Below are positions 1-8,941 of a DNA stretch of 64,000 bases, one piece after another. The position numbers and the translations under genes are program-made. The stretch is from Verrucomicrobiota bacterium. GTDB taxonomy: Bacteria; Chlamydiota; Chlamydiia; Chlamydiales; Rhabdochlamydiaceae. Location: the NCBI GenBank assembly GCA_018239715.1, contig JAFEGW010000014.1, positions 1 to 64,000 on the forward strand. Direction: 5' to 3'. Each line of letters starts with the position of its first letter. Position 1 is the first letter of the stretch. The notes below the pieces were generated by a model. That model had not been told where the DNA came from and did no database searches. It was given only the letters and a program-made list of their open reading frames with translations.

Positions 1-66
1 ATCTTTTAGGTACGCTCCCTAGCCCCTACCATCTCATCTTCTTATATCTATGCTGGACTTCCGGCT

Positions 67-1938
67 GTGGATGACGATCAACCTCATTTTATTCGAACAG
101 CTTTTGAAAAAGCAGGTCTGCTGGTGACAATGGGAAATCTGGACTCTTTTGCTTTTTTAGGGACATCTCAAGAGATAACTACCACCTTAGCTTTCAAAAG
201 TGGACCCTATGAATCTACCTCGCAATATAAAGCAGGAGCATTATCTGTTCAAAGCGGAGCCACTCTAAAAACGCTCTGGCATATACACTTATATATCGGG
301 TTCTTCTCCGTACATACGCCCTTAGATAAGCTCCACCAGCTTTTTGAGATTCTGAGCAAGTTTATAGCTGAAAAAGGCATCCATCTAGACCATCCGCTAA
401 TGATTAGTTCAGGCATTGCCGATGATTCTGCTCGCTTTATCCTCTATCATCATCTTTACACCCATTTCAAAACACTCGTTGAAAAGGAATCAAAAGATCA
501 AACGGATGACCAAATTGCCGATAAGGTTCTTCAAAATAATGATATCCAAGTTCTCCTAGAAGATCGACAAGGTCTGATAAAAAAGCTCTTAAACATGAAT
601 TTCGCAATCCATTCTGCAGAACACCTAGCAAAGTATCGAGAATTAGTCCTGCAACCTATGATCCGACGTGTGCGACAGGGCTCTGCTGACCCTTCAAAAC
701 AAGAAAAAATTAATAAAAAACTAGAGATGTTAGCGGGCTTCAAAGACCTCCTTAGTATGGATCCTGATCAAAGTATGAAGGAATGGGACGCTTTTATTAC
801 ACAAATGCAAACATGTTATGAACAGCTCATTCCGATATGTTCTAACAGTAGCATCGACTCTTATCTGACAATTTGGGGCCATATTTGTGAAATAATGCCC
901 CTATCCCATTGTCATCATTTTTATAAAACCATGATCAGACGCGCTGAAAGCGATCAAATATGCCGCTTATATCGAGACTTCACTTCACAAAAGCTCCGAG
1001 AACAAGGATATCTCGTTAACCAAGTTAATAAAGAAGGTCGATGTGTACTGAGCTTTCACCCGACGGGCCTTCTCAAAACGCTGCAAGCATGGTATGAGGC
1101 AAAGCAGCCTGACAAAGCCCACGCGTTGCAAAGGTTCCTCGAAGACTTAGAGCAACAAAGAGGAATTGATAATCCAGACTTTGAAGCACTCTTAATGCCC
1201 CTCAGTGATTTAGAAAAAGGGGGACTGCAATTTGACCTTCTAGAAACTCTCATTATAGCTTATGAGAAAGAGCCCACGATCGCTGTGAAAGATTATCTGA
1301 AAAAAGTCCTCATAGCTATGCCCGATAGTTATATCAACCACAATTTGATGAAAAAGATTGAAAATAGCCCAGAACTTCTTGTTCTCATGGGGGAATGTTT
1401 AACCACTGCAGACCGTGCTTATTGTTGGCTAGGAGTTCTTTACAAAGAACCGATTGGTAAATACGGTTCCGAGTCCGATACATTAAGTTCCTATGGTGGA
1501 CTGGATCCTGCTGTATACTCTAGGGTGAAAAGTTCTCTGATTCGAATCCTATCCCATCAAGCTTTGCTTGTTGATATTATCGGAGGGAATCTAGGTCGCG
1601 TTGCTATTGCCTGTATGTGGCTTCAAATAGATGAGGAAATTCTTCTACAAGCTGCGGAGCTTTTATTTAATTCCGGCATTCATCTAGATCAATTCATTCC
1701 TAGGTCAGCTCTTCCGGTTATCTGGAAAAAATTTGCTTCTGACCCTATGCGGATCCAAAAACATCCTCAGGTTTGCGATCAGATGTTAGAGTTAATTTTT
1801 AAGATTTGGTTTTCTGCTTACGAACGAAGACCCTCAGTAGAAAGGCGGAACGGTCTACAATCCTCCGAATGGGCAACTTTACAAGAAATCCCTACATTAC
1901 CTCTTTTAAAGGCTGCCTATCAAGCAGCATTTAACTGA
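67..1938 (+). CDS. hypothetical protein, possibly lacking its true 5' end
   Basis: This is a 623-residue open frame with no family I recognise. It is soluble in character, rich in helices with Leu and Glu, and has no signal peptide or clear membrane segment. The only usable start is GTG at 67. No Shine-Dalgarno sequence precedes it. The frame stays open upstream to a TAG at 7-9, and the extra codons read like ordinary protein (APTISSSYIYAGLPAV). The gene may therefore be the remainder of a longer protein broken by a stop or frameshift near the left edge, or simply start at GTG. Its 3' end overlaps the convergent downstream gene by 8 bp. Coding by length; function unknown. Confidence 0.6.
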   Translation: MDDDQPHFIRTAFEKAGLLVTMGNLDSFAFLGTSQEITTTLAFKSGPYESTSQYKAGALSVQSGATLKTLWHIHLYIGFFSVHTPLDKLHQLFEILSKFIAEKGIHLDHPLMISSGIADDSARFILYHHLYTHFKTLVEKESKDQTDDQIADKVLQNNDIQVLLEDRQGLIKKLLNMNFAIHSAEHLAKYRELVLQPMIRRVRQGSADPSKQEKINKKLEMLAGFKDLLSMDPDQSMKEWDAFITQMQTCYEQLIPICSNSSIDSYLTIWGHICEIMPLSHCHHFYKTMIRRAESDQICRLYRDFTSQKLREQGYLVNQVNKEGRCVLSFHPTGLLKTLQAWYEAKQPDKAHALQRFLEDLEQQRGIDNPDFEALLMPLSDLEKGGLQFDLLETLIIAYEKEPTIAVKDYLKKVLIAMPDSYINHNLMKKIENSPELLVLMGECLTTADRAYCWLGVLYKEPIGKYGSESDTLSSYGGLDPAVYSRVKSSLIRILSHQALLVDIIGGNLGRVAIACMWLQIDEEILLQAAELLFNSGIHLDQFIPRSALPVIWKKFASDPMRIQKHPQVCDQMLELIFKIWFSAYERRPSVERRNGLQSSEWATLQEIPTLPLLKAAYQAAFN

Positions 1939-3016
1939 GTTCATATTCTTGTGTAATGGCTTTTAAATGAGGATGAGATTCTGAAATGATTTCTTTCAGG
2001 TCAGGAAGGTGTTCTTTTCTCGCTACTGCAAAAGCAGTTTTCACCTGGTGCTCCTGCCCAGCAGTATATTTACCATGACCCCACCCGGAGTGCCATTGTT
2101 TAAGATCAGGCCTCTCCCCTTGTGGACTTTCAAGTGCTGGCCATTGATAGACCTTTGAGTTTTCATACATGCCTGACCATTCATCCACCGTTAAAGCTTT
2201 TTCAGGATCGCTGGCAGGATCTAAAACCAACAACTCTCCGCTGGGGATTTTGACTGCAATCGCTTGGTGATAGCCCCATCTCCGACCATCCGGTGTTTTA
2301 AAGGATACTGATTCTTCTCTGCTCATTTTTCCCAATCGCACATAATAGAGCTGCTGCGGATCTACATTAAACCCCTCTAAATATTCGCAGGCTGCATGGG
2401 AACGTAGTTCACAGTAAATATAGTCCTTCCAGGAGAAAATTTTAAGATTTGCAAGATAGGAATTTAAAGCATCAGCGTCTTCTCGAGTTTGTACGACATA
2501 GTAGTCTTGAGGAGCCGGCGCATTGAAATACTTTTTGACCACCATATAGGGATTCGACACAGGAGACCCATCCAAATCGATTTCAAAGTTCTCTTTTCGA
2601 TCAAGAATATCAGCCATTGCTGCCTCTTCATTCCAATTTTCTTTTCCTCGAGCGGGAATGATCGATTGAGAGATTCTTTCCCAGCATAAAAGCCTCATTT
2701 GAGGCGGCTCGACAACCTTGCCTGCCAAGACCTTACCGTAATGAAGATAGACAGGAATTCGAACGTGATGCTTGCGGACATTCAGCTCTGCCTTTAAAAG
2801 GTCTCTGACATCTTTGCTCTTTTGATCGACTTTCAAGGCGGTTTCTAGACAGTTTTTGGACTGCCCAAGCCAGTGGGTGAATTCATGGTCGCTAAGTCGA
2901 TTAATCCCATTCCCTTTTAAGAGCTTAATGCATCCATCCGCTATCTCTTCTGGGGTCTTTAGAGAGGATAAAAAAGCTAAACTTTCTGGAATAAATTTAT
3001 CAATAATTGGAAACAT
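1931..3016 (-). CDS. protein-glutaminase-like (deamidase) domain protein, candidate effector
   Basis: This 361-residue protein has no signal peptide. The C-terminal half carries a pattern I associate with the protein-glutaminase family (Cys-His-Asp enzymes that deamidate protein glutamine side chains). Cys202 sits in YCELRSHAACEYLEG, matching the family's C-x2-R-x-H helix. His250 lies in RRWGYHQAIAVK. Asp266 lies in LLVLDPASDP, followed by TVDEW. Order and spacing (48 and 16 residues) resemble the known triad. The N-terminal 180 residues are not recognised. It stands alone between convergent and same-strand accessory genes, so context gives no substrate. A transglutaminase-like or papain-like hydrolase is the main alternative. 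Domain call is from motif reading only. Confidence 0.6.
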   Translation of the reverse strand: MFPIIDKFIPESLAFLSSLKTPEEIADGCIKLLKGNGINRLSDHEFTHWLGQSKNCLETALKVDQKSKDVRDLLKAELNVRKHHVRIPVYLHYGKVLAGKVVEPPQMRLLCWERISQSIIPARGKENWNEEAAMADILDRKENFEIDLDGSPVSNPYMVVKKYFNAPAPQDYYVVQTREDADALNSYLANLKIFSWKDYIYCELRSHAACEYLEGFNVDPQQLYYVRLGKMSREESVSFKTPDGRRWGYHQAIAVKIPSGELLVLDPASDPEKALTVDEWSGMYENSKVYQWPALESPQGERPDLKQWHSGWGHGKYTAGQEHQVKTAFAVARKEHLPDLKEIISESHPHLKAITQEYELS

Positions 3017-3107
3017 ATTACACCATTAATTATAGAAATAATTATAACATATTTAACAAATATTGATAAGTATAATTTTAAATTATAAATTACTGATAAT
3101 TAGCGCA

Positions 3108-3587
3108 TTAAAAAGAAACTAACTGCTCAAACCGGGCTCGGTCGAATCCCACACGGCTATTCTCTTCTGAAAGGGGCACCACATTTTCGACCTTAAAGGG
3201 TGGGGTATTGATGACCGCTAAGATGAGATCTTCCTTCGGCAGAACATAATGGGCAGTCTCTGGAGGAATCACAAGAAAGGATCCTTTCTCCAAAAACTGC
3301 TCTTTACCACCCACTACAAAAAGACCGCTTCCTTGCAGGATAAAATAGACCTCCGTCTCCAAATGATGGTAGTGCGGCTCAGCGACTTTTAGGCCCCGCA
3401 TATCGGCAATGGCAAAGCTTTCTAGAGGACGTCCTACAGGATTAACAAGCTCATAGATAAGCCCGCATCCGGTTTGCCTGGGCGTAATCCCTCGAATAAG
3501 ATCTTGCCACTCTCCTGCTGTATTGAGATGGCTCTGCCAACCAGATAAAAGAGACTCCAATGAAGAGCTAGAGAGAAAAGAAGTCAT
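3108..3587 (-). CDS. cupin-domain protein
   Basis: This 159-residue protein is a single cupin barrel. Motif 1 is visible as HYHHLETEVYFILQGSG (His-x-His, then Glu, then Gly), and motif 2 as GSFLVIPPETAHYVLP with its metal-binding His. These residues normally hold a divalent metal. Family members include sugar isomerases, dioxygenases and binding proteins, and nothing here picks one. The start ATG at 3587 is followed by a Ser/Leu-rich N-terminus. It is preceded on the same strand by the ankyrin gene 33 bp away, so they may be co-transcribed. Coding is secure; specific activity unknown. Confidence 0.8.
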   Translation of the reverse strand: MTSFLSSSSLESLLSGWQSHLNTAGEWQDLIRGITPRQTGCGLIYELVNPVGRPLESFAIADMRGLKVAEPHYHHLETEVYFILQGSGLFVVGGKEQFLEKGSFLVIPPETAHYVLPKEDLILAVINTPPFKVENVVPLSEENSRVGFDRARFEQLVSF

Positions 3588-3620
3588 TTTTCATCAGTAT
3601 TCAAAGAAAGGAACAAAAAA

Positions 3621-4814
3621 TCAAGGCTCTGCTGCTGATTGGGAGGGGGCAGGGAGCTGAATTCCTCGTCGCTTGAGAATAGCACTGAGTTCCACATCCC
3701 TTTTGAGTTTTTTAGATTGGGCAATAGTTTTACCCTTCGATTTCTCTTGATTAACTTGTGCACCTCGATCGAGCAAAAGATTCACCACCTGTGCACGCTC
3801 TCCCTTCTGAGCCAGCTTAAAAGCAGCGTAGAGCGGTGGACGTCCACGAATATTGCATTCTTCCACGCTGGCCCCACGATCGAGAAGCAACTCAATAAGA
3901 TCTACTTTTCCTATACTAAAAGCTTGAAAGAGAATAGGACTTGTTTGTCCATCGACATCTTGACTCTTTCCCCGAGCATCAGCTCCCTTCTCCAATAAGA
4001 GTCTCATCATAGCTGCATTCCTTGTTGATAAAGCTACATTCAAGGGTGTCGTGACATGACGATGGTCCGGGTTGATTCTTTCATGATTCGGACTAGCTCC
4101 AGCTCCCAGAAGTAGACCCGCAATATCACAAGCTTCCACTGTTGCGGCTAGAAGTAAAGCCGTGTAGCCGTCATGATAAACTAAATTCACATCAGCCTTG
4201 TATTCGAGGAGCAATTGAACAAGCTCTAAACTTAATTTCCGGTGCTCAGAATAGTGATACTTTTCAATCGCGCGATGCAGTGGAGATTTATCTTCTTCTC
4301 CCAAAATATTGGGACTCGCTCCCAGCTGTAAAAGTATTCGAACTGCTTCGATACTTCCCTTTTGAATAAATCGATGTAAAAGGGTATTGCCCTTTTCATC
4401 TTTTTGCTCGAGATCAAGATGAAAACTTTTCATCAGAGAAGAGGCTATGGCGAGGGAATTTTTCTCCAAAGCCTCCTTCAATAGCTCTTGCGCTGGCAGG
4501 ATTTTTTGAATCTTGTCATACTGTGCTTGGACCTGTTTTTGTTGAGAGTTCATGCATAAAATGACCTTCAATATTGAAGTGATCCAGGAGCCAACAATGC
4601 TCTCCAAAGTCTGAACTCTAACGGCAAATTTTTTATCAAAAGCCTCCTTCAGCTGATCAGCAGAGCTTTTTAAAAAAGGACTTAATCCGTCTCTTTGGGC
4701 AATCTGTTTAATTTTCTTAAGTTGATCTGCTGTGGAACTAGGCTTGACCGGGGCTTGCTGACACTGATAGCCCTGCTCCTGAATCTTAAACTGTAAATAT
4801 ACTTTAGTAGCCAT
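3621..4814 (-). CDS. ankyrin-repeat protein
   Basis: This 397-residue protein has an N-terminal helical region of about 140 residues followed by a run of ankyrin repeats to about residue 380. Repeat hallmarks are visible: GNTLLHRFIQKGSIEAVRI, then KSPLHRAIE, then GYTALLLAATVEACDIAGL, and several LLLxxGA turns. One short hydrophobic stretch near residue 80 (SWITSILKVILCMN) may be membrane-associating. Ankyrin proteins are common in amoeba-associated chlamydiae and often act as translocated effectors or in protein-protein contacts. No catalytic domain is seen. It lies 33 bp upstream of the cupin gene on the same strand. Confidence 0.85.
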   Translation of the reverse strand: MATKVYLQFKIQEQGYQCQQAPVKPSSTADQLKKIKQIAQRDGLSPFLKSSADQLKEAFDKKFAVRVQTLESIVGSWITSILKVILCMNSQQKQVQAQYDKIQKILPAQELLKEALEKNSLAIASSLMKSFHLDLEQKDEKGNTLLHRFIQKGSIEAVRILLQLGASPNILGEEDKSPLHRAIEKYHYSEHRKLSLELVQLLLEYKADVNLVYHDGYTALLLAATVEACDIAGLLLGAGASPNHERINPDHRHVTTPLNVALSTRNAAMMRLLLEKGADARGKSQDVDGQTSPILFQAFSIGKVDLIELLLDRGASVEECNIRGRPPLYAAFKLAQKGERAQVVNLLLDRGAQVNQEKSKGKTIAQSKKLKRDVELSAILKRRGIQLPAPSQSAAEP

Positions 4815-4928
4815 TTAACTTTTCTTTGACAAAGATGATAACGAAGAAATAAAACAATAACATTATGACAGGTTTTCTCTCTAACAATCCTTGAGCAAAA
4901 AATAATTATGGGCTAGAATCTATTGCTT

Positions 4929-6191
4929 ATGGTGAAAAAATCTTCTCTCCTGATTCAAGTCCTGATTGCCCTTACATTGGCCATCATCATCGGAGGCCTA
5001 TCCAGCCCTGATTCGGTGATTTTTGGAATCTCTTATATTAAACTTTTTGGATTCCTAGGACAGCTCTTCCTCAATGCATTGACCCTTTTGGTCGTCCCTT
5101 TAGTCGGCTCTTCCATTGTGAACGGCATTAGTCAGATGGGCAAAGATCAGTCGTTTCGCAGGCTGGGAGCTAAAACTTTTTTCTTCTATATCTTGACGAC
5201 CTTCTTGGCTGTTTTGACAGGGCTTCTCATGGTCAACTTGATTAAACCTGGAACATACATGACAGCACCGGCGGCGAGTTCTGCGACAGCCCCCTTGTTA
5301 AGCGCAGCTCCCCAAAACCACATGGAAGTGCTCGGCCAAATTTTTCTCAAACTCATCCCGATCAACGTCTTTGAAGCCGCTTCTCAGGGCAACATGCTAG
5401 GGATTATTTTCTTTGCTCTGCTGTTTGGTTTTGCACTGGCGAAAATTGAAAGCAACGCGTCGGACCATGTCATGAACGTGATCAAAGGAATTTTTTATAC
5501 CCTGATGAGGATGACTCATTTCCTCATGAAAGCTATGCCGCTGGGAGTCTTCTTCTTGGTCACCAAAGCGATCGCGATGCGCGGCCTCGGCAGTATTGAA
5601 TCTCTCCTCTATTTTTTTATGACTGTTTTGGTGGGCCTCGCTGCCTTCATGTTCATTATTTTGCCCCTTTTCTTACGGATCATGGGACTCAATCCCTGGC
5701 GCCATTTGCGCGCTATGGCGCCCGCCCTTCTCACGGCTTTTTCGACTAGCTCGTCTGCAGCTACACTGCCCATTACGATGGACTGTGTCGAAAAACGGGC
5801 AGGCGTCTCCAATCGTATCTGCAGTTTTGTGGTTCCCCTGGGAACCTCCATCAACCTCTCAGGCTCGGCACTTTATGAGTGCGTGGCCGTCTTATTCATC
5901 GCCCAGGTGTTTGGATTTGAGATGTCAATCCTCCATCAAGCCATTATTGTCATCCTATCGCTCTTGACATCGATGGGAGTTGCAGGAATCCCTTCGGGCA
6001 GCTTGGTGGCAATTCTGATCATCTTGAATGCAATGGGATTCCCCGCGGAAGGACTAGCTTTGATTCTTCCTGTCGACAGGATTTTGGACATGTGCAGAAC
6101 AACGGTCAACGTTTTTAGCGACGCTTCCTGTGCAGTTCTTGTCGCCCATACGGAAGGCGAAAAGGTCTTAGAAGTCCGTAATAATCCCTAA
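4929..6191 (+). CDS. gltP: sodium/proton-dicarboxylate or glutamate symporter (DAACS family)
   Basis: This roughly 420-residue multi-spanning membrane protein fits the dicarboxylate/amino-acid:cation symporter family. Family landmarks are the Ser-rich re-entrant loop (AFSTSSSAATLPITMDC) and the second signature VPLGTSINLSGSALYE near residue 300. The conserved DRILDMCRTTVNVFSD, with the substrate-binding Asp/Arg region, is near the C-terminus. It would import glutamate, aspartate or C4-dicarboxylates, a plausible carbon and nitrogen source for an intracellular bacterium. A TTG at 4923 is in frame, but I prefer ATG at 4929; the Shine-Dalgarno is weak. Chlamydiae carry a gltT-like symporter, so this is probably core. 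Substrate is inferred. Confidence 0.9.
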   Translation: MVKKSSLLIQVLIALTLAIIIGGLSSPDSVIFGISYIKLFGFLGQLFLNALTLLVVPLVGSSIVNGISQMGKDQSFRRLGAKTFFFYILTTFLAVLTGLLMVNLIKPGTYMTAPAASSATAPLLSAAPQNHMEVLGQIFLKLIPINVFEAASQGNMLGIIFFALLFGFALAKIESNASDHVMNVIKGIFYTLMRMTHFLMKAMPLGVFFLVTKAIAMRGLGSIESLLYFFMTVLVGLAAFMFIILPLFLRIMGLNPWRHLRAMAPALLTAFSTSSSAATLPITMDCVEKRAGVSNRICSFVVPLGTSINLSGSALYECVAVLFIAQVFGFEMSILHQAIIVILSLLTSMGVAGIPSGSLVAILIILNAMGFPAEGLALILPVDRILDMCRTTVNVFSDASCAVLVAHTEGEKVLEVRNNP

Positions 6192-6222
6192 ACTCGTCGA
6201 ATCCTTACTTTGTAGACACCCT

Positions 6223-6819
6223 CTAACTGACTTTGACAGGGACAACGACGAGCTCATCGCCATCCAAGTCTTCCATGGAGACGGAAAACGTGTCATAGAA
6301 GGATTTTTGTGGGATATAAAGTAGCCGTTTGACAAGTGAATACGGCAGAACGACTTCATCGACTTCTTTGAAGCCTTTTGCAGTCAATATCTTCACAATC
6401 GAACGATGTTTTTTGTAAGAATGGATGGAGTCAATTGTGCTTGGAATACTGAAAGGCCAAAAGACATAACTCAGGACTTTCCAGCCGATCGCACGAGGGA
6501 TCCCCCCTACCGTGTACTTCCAAGCCACATCTTTAGGCTTTGCCGAGCTCATCGCTGTGCTTGCCATTGAGATCGTATAGGCGTGATCGCCCTGATTTTG
6601 GATCGTGATTTCCACCGGGATATATCCCATATCGACTAAATCAGTCTGCAAAATCTGGCGGCTTTCCTCAGCCGTATAGGCCTTGGCCGTAATCTGGAGT
6701 TTTCGATCTTCTAAAGTAAATTCTTCAGTAAAAACTGGTGGGATAGGGCTAGGTTTCCAACTGGCAAAAATAAGGAATAAAGACCCCCCCAGAGCATATA
6801 CTAAGCCTTTAATTTTCAT
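6223..6819 (-). CDS. hypothetical secreted or membrane-anchored protein
   Basis: This 198-residue protein starts MKIKGLVYALGGSLFLIFAS, a typical signal peptide or N-terminal anchor. The next part, EFTLEDRKLQITAKAYTAEE through VEITIQNQGDHAYTISMA, looks like a small immunoglobulin-like beta-sandwich of the kind that starts chlamydial exported proteins. A second hydrophobic stretch (AIGWKVLSYVFWPFSI) lies near residue 110-130. No enzyme motif is seen. It is convergent with the symporter gene, 31 bp between stops, with no obvious terminator. Function unknown; envelope location is inferred from the N-terminus. Confidence 0.7.
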   Translation of the reverse strand: MKIKGLVYALGGSLFLIFASWKPSPIPPVFTEEFTLEDRKLQITAKAYTAEESRQILQTDLVDMGYIPVEITIQNQGDHAYTISMASTAMSSAKPKDVAWKYTVGGIPRAIGWKVLSYVFWPFSIPSTIDSIHSYKKHRSIVKILTAKGFKEVDEVVLPYSLVKRLLYIPQKSFYDTFSVSMEDLDGDELVVVPVKVS

Positions 6820-6929
6820 TTAAAACCTCATTCGATGATTTTACAATTAATTATGTTTAAAACAAAATTAATCATTGTTTTAATTTGTTTTTTATAACAA
6901 CGTTGTTATTCAAAAAGTTAGAAGGTGAG

Positions 6930-6959
6930 TTGATTTTTTAGTTGTCAACCCTCTATAAT
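6930..6959 (+). promoter_or_regulatory. candidate sigma-70-type promoter
   Basis: TTGATT at 6930-6935 and a perfect TATAAT at 6954-6959 are 18 bp apart, ending 25 bp before the ATG at 6985. A purine-rich Shine-Dalgarno (AGGGGGAA) follows in the leader. Assigned by eye. Confidence 0.5.
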
Positions 6960-6984
6960 CTTCTTTTCAAAAAAGGGGGAACTT

Positions 6985-7770
6985 ATGGCAGCAGCCGTTC
7001 AAAATGGGCTTTGGACTCGATGTACGAATGCCCTCCGAAACTTGCCCTTGGATTCGGGGATCCATTTCCCCTGGACTTTCCTGGTGGAGCGGCTTTCGCT
7101 GGATAAAGGGTCGCTTGTTCTGCCTATCTTTGATTTTTCTGAAGACAATATTCAACAAACAGCAGGCCGAGTCATTTATGTGCTGATGCTCATGGACCCT
7201 TTTTGCAAACTGGCTGCTTTATGTAATGGAGTCCTAGGTAGCACACACTTTGTCTGGTGCGTCTGCAATATTCGAAGATTCCACGCTCAAGAGCTCGATC
7301 GGAAAGAGTTTGAAAAAGCTATTATCCGCCTCTCGACGGCTGTGTATGATGTGGCTGTTGTCTTTCTTTTAAGCCGCTATTGCCCCGGCTCAGGATATTT
7401 AAAAGGCCTCTTACTTTTGACGATCGCCTTATCTCCACAACAATTTACCCAATTTCATCAGGCGATCTTTTCCCTTCAAGAAAAGCCGAAACAGGCGACA
7501 GCCGCTGATGCAGCGAAAGAGGAATCTAAAGAAGAAGGGAAGCTAGCTGCGGAACCTGCAAAAGAAAAAGACTATTACCATTTACGCGAAGACTGTCTAA
7601 TTCAAGTTTTTGCTCAAGGCTGTACTGATGCTTGGCTCCCTCCCCAGCCTCAGTCGACCTGGAAAGACCGTTTCATGTCCCTTCCTAGCGGGCTCACATC
7701 TTATGCAGGAAGTGTTTATCAGAGCTTCGCGGCGAAAGTTTTTATGCGAGCTCAGGGTGCTGCCAAATAG
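6985..7770 (+). CDS. hypothetical protein with central hydrophobic segments
   Basis: This 261-residue protein begins at ATG 6985 behind a strong Shine-Dalgarno (AGGGGGAACTT). Hydrophobic segments lie at about residues 62-90 (VIYVLMLMDPFCKLAALCNG) and 120-150 (VYDVAVVFLLSRY, LKGLLLLTIALS). They are separated by a charged helix, then an Ala/Glu/Lys-rich linker (AADAAKEESKEEGKLAAEPA) and a soluble tail. Paired hydrophobic segments plus soluble tail resemble chlamydial inclusion-membrane proteins, but this is only a shape match. Its 3' end overlaps the convergent aroDE gene by 29 bp. Function unknown. Confidence 0.7.
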   Translation: MAAAVQNGLWTRCTNALRNLPLDSGIHFPWTFLVERLSLDKGSLVLPIFDFSEDNIQQTAGRVIYVLMLMDPFCKLAALCNGVLGSTHFVWCVCNIRRFHAQELDRKEFEKAIIRLSTAVYDVAVVFLLSRYCPGSGYLKGLLLLTIALSPQQFTQFHQAIFSLQEKPKQATAADAAKEESKEEGKLAAEPAKEKDYYHLREDCLIQVFAQGCTDAWLPPQPQSTWKDRFMSLPSGLTSYAGSVYQSFAAKVFMRAQGAAK

Positions 7771-8941
7771 CCTGCTGAGCTAAAGCCTGCTGAAAAAACA
7801 TCGGAAAGCCATTGAGGACGAAGCAGCCTTTGCGCTGCGCCTCTTTGAGAAATTCGGTTTCGTAAACGGCAATATCCATCACTATTTTTCCCGACAATAT
7901 GGCTTGAGCATCGATCGGCATCGACACCGAGGTCGTATTAACGAGGATATCGTAAGACGGGATCTTTTTGCTCCAGGCGCATCCCATCAGCCGAGCGAGC
8001 TCCTCGGCTTTCTCCGGCGTTCGATTCACGATTACGACATGGCAGCCCCGCTGTACCGCAGTATAAATGATAGCTTTTGCCGCCCCTCCAGCTCCTAGAA
8101 CCACTAAGGTTTTATTCCGGGCATTGCCGAGGATATCAAGGGCGGCATCGCCATCAGTATTGTATCCATAGACCTTGTTATTTCTAAAAGCGAGCGTGTT
8201 GACAGCGCCAATAGCTTGGGCTTTAGGGTCGATGACATCGATAAAGGGAAGAATGGCTTCCTTAAGAGGAGCAGTAACGCTAAGTCCTGCAAAAGGAAGT
8301 TTTTTGATCGCAGTAAAAAACGGTGCGAGTTCTTCGGGTTTTATAACCATTTTCACATAGACCGCATTTCTATGATGCCTCCGGAAAAAATCATTATGAA
8401 ATAAATGGCCGATGCTTCGATAGACTGGATCGCCGATCAATCCAAAGATTTTTGTCTGAGGATTTAAAGCTCTGAAGTGATAGATCTCCTGAAGCTGATC
8501 GACGAGCAATTGCCCCGGAGCATTTTTCTCTTCTTCCTGTAAGGGAGCGTACATAATCGGCACTTGGAAAAGAGGCGCACAGATCCGTGTAATTGTCCCG
8601 AGCTCTCCCATGCAAAGTCCAATCACTCCTGGATGCTTTTGGAGGAACTCCATCATCCTCAGACTATCGAGTGTCGAGCGTGCCATCGTGGCAATCTTAT
8701 AAAAATGAGCCTGAGGATGGGCCTCTTGCAAAATTTTTAAGATGTCATCCAAATCAGGCGTCTCTTCGAAGTTGTGATAGGAGACGATCACCTTTCCTGA
8801 GGGCAAAGTTTTTGTTTTCCAGTCGATATCGATATAAGCTGCTTTCCCGATAATTGTTTTAAAACCTTCCTCGTCGATTTCTTGAAGATCGACTTTAGTG
8901 GTGGTTTTCATTTTTTTAACAGGCGCACATAGCAGCGTCAT
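7742..8941 (-). CDS. aroDE: AroDE: shikimate dehydrogenase fused to an N-terminally short 3-dehydroquinate dehydratase domain
   Basis: This 399-residue fusion should perform steps 3 and 4 of the shikimate pathway. The C-terminal half is a full shikimate dehydrogenase: GLIGDPVYRSIGHLFHN (substrate site), VTAPLK, NTDGDAAL, the NADP loop VVLGAGGAAKAI and NRTPEKAEEL. The N-terminal half is a type I dehydroquinate dehydratase that keeps the SYHNFEETPD histidine and the Schiff-base lysine in FYKIATMA. It starts close to the third strand of the barrel, so the first strands with the usual ELRID residues are absent. The start at 8941 lies 26 bp inside aroB, leaving no room for the missing part. The alternative ATG is at 8911. 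Last gene of the aro operon; the fusion is typical of Chlamydiae. Confidence 0.92.
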   Translation of the reverse strand: MTLLCAPVKKMKTTTKVDLQEIDEEGFKTIIGKAAYIDIDWKTKTLPSGKVIVSYHNFEETPDLDDILKILQEAHPQAHFYKIATMARSTLDSLRMMEFLQKHPGVIGLCMGELGTITRICAPLFQVPIMYAPLQEEEKNAPGQLLVDQLQEIYHFRALNPQTKIFGLIGDPVYRSIGHLFHNDFFRRHHRNAVYVKMVIKPEELAPFFTAIKKLPFAGLSVTAPLKEAILPFIDVIDPKAQAIGAVNTLAFRNNKVYGYNTDGDAALDILGNARNKTLVVLGAGGAAKAIIYTAVQRGCHVVIVNRTPEKAEELARLMGCAWSKKIPSYDILVNTTSVSMPIDAQAILSGKIVMDIAVYETEFLKEAQRKGCFVLNGFPMFFQQALAQQAIWQHPELA

